This document shows positions 44,371 through 52,241 of a stretch of 64,000 nt of DNA, piece by piece. The notes under the pieces were generated by a model. That model searched no databases. It was not told the origin of the DNA and saw only the letters and a program-made list of their open reading frames with translations. The DNA is from JAEINY01 sp942490535. GTDB taxonomy: Bacteria > Bacteroidota > Bacteroidia > Bacteroidales > Marinilabiliaceae. Within the stretch, counting starts at the first letter, position 1; every line of letters begins with the position of its first letter. The DNA lies in the NCBI GenBank assembly GCA_942490535.1, contig CALNXQ010000005.1, positions 1,240,001-1,304,000 of the forward strand, in the 5' to 3' direction. Made by a program: the position numbers and the translations under genes.

Positions 44371-45420
44371 ATGAGACAAGATGCAATGAAACGGCTGGGT
44401 GGCTCCGGCATCAAAGTAAGCCCCATGGGTATGGGCTGTTGGGCCATTGGTGGGCCTTTTAAAGTGGGTCACTGGGAAACAAAGATACCCTTTCAAAATG
44501 CGGATAATGCCCCTTTGGGATGGGGCGATGTGAATGATAATGAATCTATTTCAGCCATTCATGCAGCCATCTATCACGGGGTTACATTTTTCGATACAGC
44601 GGATGTGTATGGTGCTGGCCATTCCGAAGAATTGTTGGGTAAAGCCCTGGTCGGACGACGGCATGAAGTTATTCTTGGAACTAAGTTCGGGTTGGAATTT
44701 AATTCTGATACAAAGGAATGGATTGGCATGAATGGGCATCCCGAATATGTGCGGCAGGCTTTGGAAAACAGTCTGCGTCGATTGAATACCGACTATATTG
44801 ATGTGTATCAGTTTCATGTGGGCACATATCCTTTGAGCGATGCCCGCGCCACACGTGATGTACTGGAACAGTTGGTGAGTGAAGGGAAAATCAGAACCTA
44901 TGGCTGGAGTACCGATGATATTGAGTGTGCCAAAGTTTTTGCCGAAGGTCCCAATTGTTCGGTTATTCAGCAGGAGTTGAATGTGATGACCGGTAATATT
45001 CCATTGCTTGAGTTGTGTGAAGATAATGATTTGGGAAGCATCGCGCGTTCCCCATTGGCCATGGGACTGCTATCCGGAAAGTTTGATTCAACCACTACGT
45101 TCCCTGAAAACGATGTACGGTGTAATAAAATGGCCGTGTGGAATTGGTTCACCAAAGAGGGGCATCCTAAAAAAGAGTATTTAAATAAATTGGAAAAAAT
45201 GCAGAATGTATTGTGCAGCAACGGGCGTACATTGGTACAGGGAGCCATTTCCTACTTATGGGGTTTGAGTCCCATTGTGATTCCAATACCCGGATTCCGG
45301 TCTGTGCAACAGGTGGAAGAGAATTGTAAAGCCATGGTATATGGTCCGCTCACCGAGAATGAAGTGATGGATCTGGAGATTTTGGCAGGGCACAAGCACC
45401 ATGATGTGCATCACCATTAA
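44371..45420 (+). CDS. Aldo/keto reductase with a His-rich tail
   Basis: 349 aa (beta/alpha)8 oxidoreductase. Catalytic-region motifs are GMGCWAIGG, FDTADVYGAGHSEELLG (Asp and Tyr), LGTKFG (Lys) and DVYQFHVG; the late segment PIVIPIPGFRS fits the NADPH-phosphate site. Family length is about 320-340. The C-terminus ends GHKHHDVHHH, a His cluster absent from ordinary members that could bind metal or be neutral decoration. A second ATG at 44386 is an alternative start. A terminator follows 108 bp downstream. Confidence 0.93.
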   Translation: MRQDAMKRLGGSGIKVSPMGMGCWAIGGPFKVGHWETKIPFQNADNAPLGWGDVNDNESISAIHAAIYHGVTFFDTADVYGAGHSEELLGKALVGRRHEVILGTKFGLEFNSDTKEWIGMNGHPEYVRQALENSLRRLNTDYIDVYQFHVGTYPLSDARATRDVLEQLVSEGKIRTYGWSTDDIECAKVFAEGPNCSVIQQELNVMTGNIPLLELCEDNDLGSIARSPLAMGLLSGKFDSTTTFPENDVRCNKMAVWNWFTKEGHPKKEYLNKLEKMQNVLCSNGRTLVQGAISYLWGLSPIVIPIPGFRSVQQVEENCKAMVYGPLTENEVMDLEILAGHKHHDVHHH

Positions 45421-45527
45421 GCTACCGGTGTGGAACAGGCGAATGATTGAGAGAAATTGAGTGGTGTAGGAATAGTTTAGAGGTTGGGTTTTCTTTTTTA
45501 TTCGTCTGTTTTTTTAATTGTAGATGG

Positions 45528-45558
45528 AAAGAGCTTGCTGATGTAGCAAGCTCTTTTC
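45528..45558 (+). terminator. Strong terminator between aldo/keto reductase and the GAF/PAS kinase
   Basis: Perfect 12-bp stem AAAGAGCTTGCT / AGCAAGCTCTTT, loop GATGT, then TCTT. The rest of 45421-45717 is T-rich and holds no gene; a weak promoter for the kinase must lie near 45650. Confidence 0.88.
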
Positions 45559-45717
45559 TTGTTTTATGCCATTGGGAGGACCATTTTTCGGAAGGACTTG
45601 TTTTACTGAAACAGGCTATTGACTTTGGACTATATTTTGATGTAATTAATAGAAGTATAGGAACTAAAAAAATAGATTGTGGTGGAAAAGCAAGTAACAA
45701 ATACTCATAAATTGAAT

Positions 45718-47760
45718 ATGCGTGATGATGTGCCGCAATGGATCATGGATAAATGGCAGAATATCATTAACATTTTAGCGGAACTGATGAATATTCCGGC
45801 GGCGTTGATTATGAAGTTGGACGAACCTTACATGGAGGTATTTTTAGCTAGTCAGTCGGAGGGGAACCCCTATCGGCAGGGAGCACGTGATCACATGGAT
45901 GGATTATATTGCGAGACAGTAATAACCTCTCAAGGGAAACTATTAGTACCGGATGCTTTGGCCGATTTGCATTGGAAGAATAATCCAGATATTAAATTAG
46001 GCATGATTTCCTATTTGGGTTATCCAATTAACTACCCCGATCATCAGCCATTCGGAACCATTTGTGTACTCGATCGAAAGGCAAATGCCTACAGCTCTAC
46101 CTTTGAGCATCTGATGGTTCAGTATAAGGATATGATAGAGCTCGATCTTAAAATGTTGCAGGAATATCAGCGGCAAAAAGCGTTGTTCAGTAAGTCTGAA
46201 TTTCTTTCCGTGAATTCCGCCAGCCAGGCCTTGGAACAAGTTTTTTTTAACAAGCGGCTCTTACTTAAAATCGTTAATAGTTTACCTGATTTATTTATCT
46301 GTTTAGTCAATGCCGATAGAACCATTAATTTCCATGCCGGACATTACTTCTTAAAAAGGTCACATGTGGAAGACAGCTTGATAGGTCTTTCATTAGAAGT
46401 TGTGTTTGGGAAGGCCGCCAAAAGGCTTATGAGTTGTTTTAAGACGCTTTTGGCCGGTAATAGTAAAGGCTTTGAGATCAATCATAAAAATCAATTTCAT
46501 CATTATTTGGTGATGCCTTTTTCCGATCCGGCAGAAAGAGATCTGCAATACCTGGTGGTAGTAGAAGATATTACTAATCAACGGACGCTGGAGTTAGGTT
46601 TGTTGGACCGCGAGGAAAAACTAAAGGAAGCTCAAAAAATGGCTCACCTGGGACACTGGGAATTGAATTTGAAGATGAATGAATTAACCTGGTCTGACGA
46701 GGTGTATCGCATATTTGGATTGGAACCCCAGCAAATGAAAGCGACCTACAGCGATTTTTTGAGCTATGTTCATCCGGAAGATCGGGCAAGAGTAAACACG
46801 GCTTATATGTCATCTGTGTCCAAAAAGCTTCCTTATGACATTATTCACCGCCTGCAATTGAAGTCTGGTGCGATCAAATATGTGAATGAAAAATGTATGA
46901 CTCAATATGATGCCAAAGGAAAACCCATTCGATCCATTGGAACCGTATTGGATATCACTGATCGTATTAAAGCAGAGAAACTGATTCAGGAAAATAACAG
47001 AGAACTTAAGCGATTGAATGAGGAATACCGAATAGCTAAAGATAGGGCTGAAGAGAGTGACCAGTTGAAAACGCGGTTTCTTCAAAATGTGTCACATGAA
47101 ATAAGAACGCCCTTAAACGGGATTCAGGGTTTTTCTGAAATTCTGGCCGACAATTCACTGACTGCTGAAAATCGAAAATCGTATTCTGAAATTGTGGGAA
47201 GTAGTTGTCAGCAATTGGTACATATCATGGAGGACATCATGGAAATTTCTCAGTTAGAAACGCAAAAGGCATTTGCCATTAAGAAAGGTGTATGCATTAA
47301 TGATATAATGCATGAATTATATGCCAGTAATCACTTCATCGCAAATCAAAAGAACATTCAATTGCGACTACAGAACGGTTTGAATGATGTTCAAAGTTTC
47401 ACTTATACCGATGGCTACCTCTTGCACCGGGTAATGAGTATTCTAATTGAAAATGCCTTAAAGTATACCTTCAAAGGGCACATTGATTTTGGGTATTCGT
47501 TGGAGCAAACCAAACTGGAGTTTTATGTGAAAGATACTGGTATTGGTATTAGTCCTGATCAGCAAAAGAACATCTTTGACCGGTTTTATAATATAGGCGA
47601 TGGTGCCACTTTTGGGGGATTGGGCATCGGGTTGTCCATTGCCAGGGAAAATACCAAGCTGTTGGGAGGCAATATCCGGGTAGAGTCGAAAGAAGGTGCC
47701 TATTCTCATTTTTTTGTAAATATTCCTTATGCACCTGTGCCCGACCAAGAGACTTTTTAA
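45718..47760 (+). CDS. GAF-PAS-PAS soluble sensor histidine kinase
   Basis: 680 aa from the ATG at 45718; GTG codons at 45679 and 45682 would add 12-13 residues. No membrane segment. A GAF domain (about 10-155; 'GLYCETVI', 'GTICVLDRK') is followed by a PAS-like domain (about 185-295) and a PAS/PAC domain (about 310-425; 'WSDEVYRIFGLEPQQ', 'GTVLDITDRIKAE'). HisKA has His460 (NVSHEIRTPLNG) and HATPase_c ends with DTGIGISPDQ and GGLGIGLSIAREN. Orphan kinase with no receiver and no adjacent cognate regulator in its operon. Confidence 0.92.
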   Translation: MRDDVPQWIMDKWQNIINILAELMNIPAALIMKLDEPYMEVFLASQSEGNPYRQGARDHMDGLYCETVITSQGKLLVPDALADLHWKNNPDIKLGMISYLGYPINYPDHQPFGTICVLDRKANAYSSTFEHLMVQYKDMIELDLKMLQEYQRQKALFSKSEFLSVNSASQALEQVFFNKRLLLKIVNSLPDLFICLVNADRTINFHAGHYFLKRSHVEDSLIGLSLEVVFGKAAKRLMSCFKTLLAGNSKGFEINHKNQFHHYLVMPFSDPAERDLQYLVVVEDITNQRTLELGLLDREEKLKEAQKMAHLGHWELNLKMNELTWSDEVYRIFGLEPQQMKATYSDFLSYVHPEDRARVNTAYMSSVSKKLPYDIIHRLQLKSGAIKYVNEKCMTQYDAKGKPIRSIGTVLDITDRIKAEKLIQENNRELKRLNEEYRIAKDRAEESDQLKTRFLQNVSHEIRTPLNGIQGFSEILADNSLTAENRKSYSEIVGSSCQQLVHIMEDIMEISQLETQKAFAIKKGVCINDIMHELYASNHFIANQKNIQLRLQNGLNDVQSFTYTDGYLLHRVMSILIENALKYTFKGHIDFGYSLEQTKLEFYVKDTGIGISPDQQKNIFDRFYNIGDGATFGGLGIGLSIARENTKLLGGNIRVESKEGAYSHFFVNIPYAPVPDQETF

Positions 47761-47797
47761 TAAGAATGAGTTTGTAGTTAGCCATTCTTTAGTTAAT

Positions 47798-47828
47798 AAA
47801 AAAGGTTGCTCTGGGAGCAACCTTTTTT
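47798..47828. terminator. Bidirectional terminator
   Basis: Perfect 14-bp stem with A6 and T6 ends (AAAAAAGGTTGCTC / GAGCAACCTTTTTT, loop TGG). It serves the convergent GAF/PAS kinase and the Cys/Lys-rich protein genes. Confidence 0.95.
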
Positions 47829-47850
47829 AATATGAGCATGTAATATTGAC

Positions 47851-48099
47851 TTATCCCTTCTTTTCTTTTTTATCGCAACAAGCTTTTTTTTCAGCACTGT
47901 TTTTATCACACTCTTTTTTCTTATCGCAAGCTGCTTTTTTATCGCATTCTTTTTGCTTGTCACAGCTGGCTTTTTTATCGCACTCTTTTTTCTTTTCACA
48001 TTTTTCAGTTTTCACGGGCTCTTGATCCATAGCGAAAGCTGGTGCTGAAATAGCTAATGTAAACACGAAAAGCACGGAAAGAATTAAAGTCTTTTTCAT
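47851..48099 (-). CDS. Small secreted Cys/Lys heptad-repeat protein
   Basis: 82 aa from the ATG at 48099 with a clear signal peptide (MKKTLILSVLFVFTLAISAP). The mature part is almost only Lys, Cys, Asp, Glu and Ala: six Cys in five successive C-x5-C steps with the seven-residue unit C-D-K-K-x-x-x, then a final Cys-Cys. On a helix the Cys would line one face, a layout suited to binding soft metals (Cu, Zn, Cd) or forming disulfide networks. It is divergent from an OmpR-type kinase/regulator operon with Cys in its sensor, and its promoter carries phased GTTAA repeats. Lys/Cys composition is extreme compared with its neighbours. Confidence 0.8.
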   Translation of the reverse strand: MKKTLILSVLFVFTLAISAPAFAMDQEPVKTEKCEKKKECDKKASCDKQKECDKKAACDKKKECDKNSAEKKACCDKKEKKG

Positions 48100-48144
48100 A
48101 ATCAATCGTTTAATGATGAATTCGTTTTTAATTTATTAATGATT

Positions 48145-48247
48145 CAAAAGTAGATTGAATCGATATAAAAGTAAGTTATCGGTTTGTTAATCGTTGTTAA
48201 CGCGATGTTAAAATCAGACGAACGGGTCTTTTTTATAGTTAGTTTTG
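48145..48247. promoter_or_regulatory. Divergent promoter with GTTAA operator array
   Basis: GTTAT at 48175 and GTTAA at 48186, 48196 and 48207 step 11, 10 and 11 bp. On the minus strand a -7 TACTTTTG (48152-48145) serves the Cys/Lys protein, and the nearest repeat lies 22 nt upstream, in place of the -33 box. On the plus strand a -7 TAGTTTTG (48240-48247) lies 28 nt after the last repeat and 34 bp before the kinase ATG. One array can therefore control both directions, including autoregulation of the kinase/regulator operon. Confidence 0.7.
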
Positions 48248-48281
48248 AAACGAATTCGCCAAATACTATTTTTACATCCTT

Positions 48282-49532
48282 ATGACTCAATCTAAGAAAC
48301 ATACCTGGTGGGCCGTTGCGACTTTTGTGGCATTGGGAGCGTTGTTATATATACAAGTCAGCTATACCATGCGGGCAGCTCATTTGGCGGAGCTCAATTT
48401 TAATCACCGGGTGGTGATGGCTTTAAAAGATTCGCGGGATGAGATTGGCCGTCGGGTACCTTTGTGTGAAGACATGGATAATTATTTATGCGGCCGCACG
48501 TGTGCCATGACCGTGCGGGCCATGAAGCGAGCGGAGCTGGATAGTATTATTCGTTCCAATTTGGATATTTACAGTTTGCCATTGGATTATACGTTTGCCA
48601 TTACCGACAGCATTCCGGCACCGGCTGCAAACCGCTTGTTTGCACCCCGTTGCTATCAGCAAACCTTAAACGGACTGCTGGAACAGTCCGGTATTCGCAT
48701 TCGCTTGCAATTTCCGGGACGCAACCGGTTTATTCTGGCTCAAATGAGTGGTCTTTTTCTGACTTCCATCTTCATTATCCTGTTTGTGCTGGCCTCTTTT
48801 ATTGCCTTATTAAAATTAATCCGCAAGAAGCAGCTACAAGTGACACGTACCACGGAGTTTGTGAATAACATGCTGCATGAGTTCCAAACTCCATTGGCCA
48901 ATATACGATTGGCGACCAACTTGATTCGGAAGCGGCATACAGGTGATCAGGATAGCAAAACCGGGGAATATACGCTGGTTATTTTAAATGAGTATGAGAA
49001 GATGCAAAAGCATGTGGAAGATATCCTGAAACTTTCCTGCGATCATCCTTCTGTGTGTGAAAAGCAGGATGTAGATCTGAGGCAAATCATCGAACAAATT
49101 GCTGAAACATATACCTATCGGATTAAGGAAATGAATGGTCACTTAAGCATCCGTTTTGATTCCCAAAGTCACTTGCTTAAAAGTGTCAATGGTCGCTTGG
49201 GATTGGTGATTTCAAATCTGGTGGACAATGCCATCAAATATTCCCGCGGAAAACCGGCAATTGAAATAGCCACCGTCATTCACAAGGGGCTCATTCATCT
49301 CACCATCGCTGATCAGGGTGTTGGCATTCCATCCAAGGACCTACCTTATATTTTTGATCAATATTACCGGGTGGGGACAGGCGATGTACACAATGTTAAG
49401 GGTTTTGGTTTGGGTTTAACCTATGTAAAAAAAGTCATTGAAGAACATGGTGGAAAAATAACTGTTGTAAGTGAAGAGGGGAAAGGGACACAATTCACCA
49501 TTTTATTACCATTGAATGAAGCAAAAAATTAA
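48282..49532 (+). CDS. Membrane sensor histidine kinase with Cys-containing sensor
   Basis: 416 aa. Transmembrane helix 1 spans about residues 9-27 and helix 2 about 159-182. The periplasmic loop of about 130 residues contains Cys62, Cys70 and Cys74 (PLCEDMDNYLCGRTC) and another Cys near residue 127, a possible metal or redox sensor. HisKA has His199 in the variant NNMLHEFQTPLAN (Gln and Phe replace the common Lys/Leu or Arg). HATPase_c has NLVDNAIKYS, DQGVGIPSKD and GFGLGLTYVK. It overlaps its regulator gene by 17 bp. Confidence 0.93.
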   Translation: MTQSKKHTWWAVATFVALGALLYIQVSYTMRAAHLAELNFNHRVVMALKDSRDEIGRRVPLCEDMDNYLCGRTCAMTVRAMKRAELDSIIRSNLDIYSLPLDYTFAITDSIPAPAANRLFAPRCYQQTLNGLLEQSGIRIRLQFPGRNRFILAQMSGLFLTSIFIILFVLASFIALLKLIRKKQLQVTRTTEFVNNMLHEFQTPLANIRLATNLIRKRHTGDQDSKTGEYTLVILNEYEKMQKHVEDILKLSCDHPSVCEKQDVDLRQIIEQIAETYTYRIKEMNGHLSIRFDSQSHLLKSVNGRLGLVISNLVDNAIKYSRGKPAIEIATVIHKGLIHLTIADQGVGIPSKDLPYIFDQYYRVGTGDVHNVKGFGLGLTYVKKVIEEHGGKITVVSEEGKGTQFTILLPLNEAKN

Positions 49533-50214
49533 AATATTATTGGTGGAAGATGACATCAGTATGGGATTCCTGCTGGTTGATTTTCTGGAATCCAATGGCT
49601 TTGATGTAAAGCTATACAAAGATGGCGAAAGTGGCTTGAATGCTTTTCGGTCGGGCAGTTATGATTTTTGCATTCTGGATGTGATGCTGCCGGGCATGGA
49701 TGGTTTTAGTATTGCCGAACGGATACGCTCGGAGAATAAGCAGGTGCCGATTATCTTTTTAACTGCTCGCTCCATGAAGCAGGATAAAATAAAAGGATTC
49801 CACCTGGGAGTAGATGATTACATTACCAAACCGTTTGACGAGGATGAATTGCTGTGCCGGGTGCATTCCATTCTGAATCGTATTAATTTATCCGAACCGA
49901 TACCCAAATCAGCTGATGCCAGTACTTATGACATCGGTTCCTTCACCTTTGATTACACCAATCAGCTGCTGACCAAAGACTCCTATTCGAAACGGTTGAC
50001 CCAAAAGGAGAGCGATGTCTTGCGTATCTTGTGCAATACCATGAACAACATTGTGAAGCGGGAGGATATTCTCATTGCCATCTGGGGCGAGAATGATTAT
50101 TTCCATGGCCGCAGCCTGGATGTGTTTATTGCCAAGCTGCGCAAATACCTCAAAGAAGATGCATCCATCTCCATTGAGAACGTGCCCAAAGTGGGGTTCG
50201 TGCTCAACGCCTAA
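49516..50214 (+). CDS. OmpR/PhoB-family response regulator
   Basis: 232 aa. The receiver has acidic pair EDD, phospho-acceptor Asp55 (FCILDVMLPGMDGF), Thr in FLTARS and Lys in ITKPFD. The winged-helix domain (about 130-232) includes RLTQKESDVLRILC and the recognition region GRSLDVFIAKLRKYL. It starts inside the kinase gene, so the two are translationally coupled. Likely binds the GTTAA repeats in the divergent promoter 1.3 kb upstream. Confidence 0.95.
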   Translation: MKQKIKILLVEDDISMGFLLVDFLESNGFDVKLYKDGESGLNAFRSGSYDFCILDVMLPGMDGFSIAERIRSENKQVPIIFLTARSMKQDKIKGFHLGVDDYITKPFDEDELLCRVHSILNRINLSEPIPKSADASTYDIGSFTFDYTNQLLTKDSYSKRLTQKESDVLRILCNTMNNIVKREDILIAIWGENDYFHGRSLDVFIAKLRKYLKEDASISIENVPKVGFVLNA

Positions 50215-50327
50215 TGACTAGAACGCATCGGGCAGAGTAGATTGCCTGGGGGGATACAAGAAGAAAGCAGGAACACTTTTCTTCCAGGTATTTCATTATA
50301 TTTCCTTTTGAGCACAAGCGATAGTTC

Positions 50328-51101
50328 TTACTGACTCAACCATTGTTTAAATGCCGAAGCCTTTAAAGACGACACGATCACTTCAACTGGTGCATCGGGG
50401 GAGAGGTGTAATTTCAATTTGCTTTTTGAGTATACCATCGCCTCTTTCACGGCTTTGATGTTGACAATGAATTTTCGATTGGCTCGGAAGAAGTAGCGGG
50501 GATTCAATTTCGCCTCCAGCTGCTCCAGTGTGAAATTAGTATCAAAGGTCTGATGGCTGTGCAGGCGCATGAAAACGGCTTTACCATCGGCATAGAAAAA
50601 CGCAATGTCTTCAACGGATATTGTTTTAATTTTATCTTTATAATACACCATGAATCGTTCCTGATACTCTGGTTTTTGTTGCAGTGCGATGATTTTCCCC
50701 AATTGCTGGTAGTCGATGAGCGGTTCTGTTTTATGCAGAGAGGGCTGCATCTGCTTAAATTTATTGATGGCAGCTTCCAGTTTTTCTTTACTCAATGGTT
50801 TTAATAAGTAACCAATGCTGTTTTGAGAGAAGGCCTCAATGGCATATTGATCATAGGCTGTGGTGAAGATGATGGGGATATCTACTTCTACCTGTTCAAA
50901 AATTCCAAAGCTATTGCCATCCGCAAGGTGGATGTCCAGAAAAATTAAATCGACCGTATTTTTTGATAGGAATTCAACGGTTTGCTGAACCGACTCCAGA
51001 ATCTCTGCGACATGGAAATCCGGATCAATCTGCTCCAGAAAAGTCCTTAGCTTGCGGGCCGAAGGCATTTCATCTTCAACAATTAAAACGTTAGTCTTCA
51101 T
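50328..51101 (-). CDS. LytTR response regulator
   Basis: 257 aa. The receiver has Asp56 in LIFLDIHLADG and Lys in LKPLSKEK. The LytTR domain (about 150-257) shows VEDIAFFYADGKAVFMRL and RYFFRANRKFIV. It overlaps the end of the LytS-type kinase gene by 11 bp, so the pair is coupled. Close in layout to the pair at 31993-33829; the two systems are paralogous. Confidence 0.94.
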   Translation of the reverse strand: MKTNVLIVEDEMPSARKLRTFLEQIDPDFHVAEILESVQQTVEFLSKNTVDLIFLDIHLADGNSFGIFEQVEVDIPIIFTTAYDQYAIEAFSQNSIGYLLKPLSKEKLEAAINKFKQMQPSLHKTEPLIDYQQLGKIIALQQKPEYQERFMVYYKDKIKTISVEDIAFFYADGKAVFMRLHSHQTFDTNFTLEQLEAKLNPRYFFRANRKFIVNIKAVKEAMVYSKSKLKLHLSPDAPVEVIVSSLKASAFKQWLSQ

Positions 51102-52128
51102 GGGATTTAATTAATGGGATTGTGGCGATGTAATGATCAGCTTCAATTTTAAACTCCGGCAAAGAATTACCCAAGAGACGGTATTTCTCCACCAGATTAA
51201 TCTGCCCGGTTTGGGTGGATACTGTTTTTTCTGGTTTGGGTTGTATGGTGTTTTTAACAATGAGTTGATGCTGGTTACATTTTATTTCGAGGCGCAAAGG
51301 TTGCTGACGGGAGATCTGATTGTGTTTGATGGCATTCTCAACCAATACCTGTAAGGAGAGTGGCGGGATCTGCCATTTAAGACGTTCGGGAATTACTTTT
51401 AGCACATAATCAAATCCCTCTTCAAAACGAAATTTGTAGAGGTTGAGGTATTTTTCGATAAAGTCCAGCTCTTCTTTCACTGTAACCAGTTTGCGTTGGT
51501 TTATTTGCAACACATACCGATAGATGGATGAAAAATCCTGGATGAAATGATCCGCTTTCTCCACATCTTCATACATCAAAGAAGACAACACGCTTAGGTT
51601 ATTGAATAAAAAATGATGATCCAGTTGTTCCTTCAAAGCTCCATATTTGGCATTGATTTGTTCTTTTTCCATTTGAGCTAGTTTTACAGCGAGCTCATTC
51701 CGCTCTTCGGCAGCCATGATCATTTCTATGATTACCAGAAACAAACTGTTCATCATGAGTGGAATGATGTATAACAGTTCCCGGTTTTCCTTCAGGGGAT
51801 GTGGAGGAATTATTCCTTTTCGGATTAAAAAGGTAACCAGTGCCATGATGATAAAGGAATAGGTTGCTACCAAGGCCAGATCCATCGTAAATCGAATTCC
51901 CCAACCTTTGCTCCAGTCAAAGATTCTGTTGAACCAGGTGACGATGAAGTAAAAGATAACGACCGTCACAATGGCATTACCTAAGGCAACACCCATTTTC
52001 CCCATCACAAATGGTTGGAGCTCTTCCAATGTTTTAAACCCAAAGAAAACCATGAGTAAGAGGGATGTGACCATCATCAATACGGTGATGAAAGGAATCA
52101 GAAATATCTTATAACGATTAGATAGCAT
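51091..52128 (-). CDS. LytS-type sensor histidine kinase
   Basis: 345 aa. Four hydrophobic helices fill residues 8-150, followed by a coiled linker. The phospho-acceptor block reads QLDHHFLFNNLS, with His172 before Phe; the usual Asn-Pro is replaced by Asp-His, a variant I believe occurs in other Bacteroidota members. The HATPase part has VENAIKHN. It follows the tolC-like gene of the efflux operon on the same strand, with a long hairpin in the 113-bp gap, so it could be under separate control. The sensory input is probably within the membrane. Confidence 0.92.
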   Translation of the reverse strand: MLSNRYKIFLIPFITVLMMVTSLLLMVFFGFKTLEELQPFVMGKMGVALGNAIVTVVIFYFIVTWFNRIFDWSKGWGIRFTMDLALVATYSFIIMALVTFLIRKGIIPPHPLKENRELLYIIPLMMNSLFLVIIEMIMAAEERNELAVKLAQMEKEQINAKYGALKEQLDHHFLFNNLSVLSSLMYEDVEKADHFIQDFSSIYRYVLQINQRKLVTVKEELDFIEKYLNLYKFRFEEGFDYVLKVIPERLKWQIPPLSLQVLVENAIKHNQISRQQPLRLEIKCNQHQLIVKNTIQPKPEKTVSTQTGQINLVEKYRLLGNSLPEFKIEADHYIATIPLIKSHED

Positions 52129-52192
52129 GCCTAACGATTAAGAAAATGGATAATACCTCAAATGTCAAAAACATAAACGGGATATCAAAATA

Positions 52193-52233
52193 GTTGCCGG
52201 TCATACTGTGCGGAGGACTGTATAACCGGCAAC
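52193..52233 (-). terminator. Long hairpin after the efflux operon
   Basis: Outer arms GTTGCCGGT (52193-52201) / ACCGGCAAC (52225-52233) continue inward with an imperfect ATAC/GTAT pairing. It begins 9 bp past the tolC-like stop and is followed on the minus strand by CTATTTTG. Confidence 0.7.
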
Positions 52234-52241
52234 ACAGTCGC

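Noticed and set aside
45422..45710. Facing frames of about 90 aa on both strands after the aldo/keto reductase
   Set aside because: They span the strong terminator and mirror each other, as expected for non-coding T-rich DNA.
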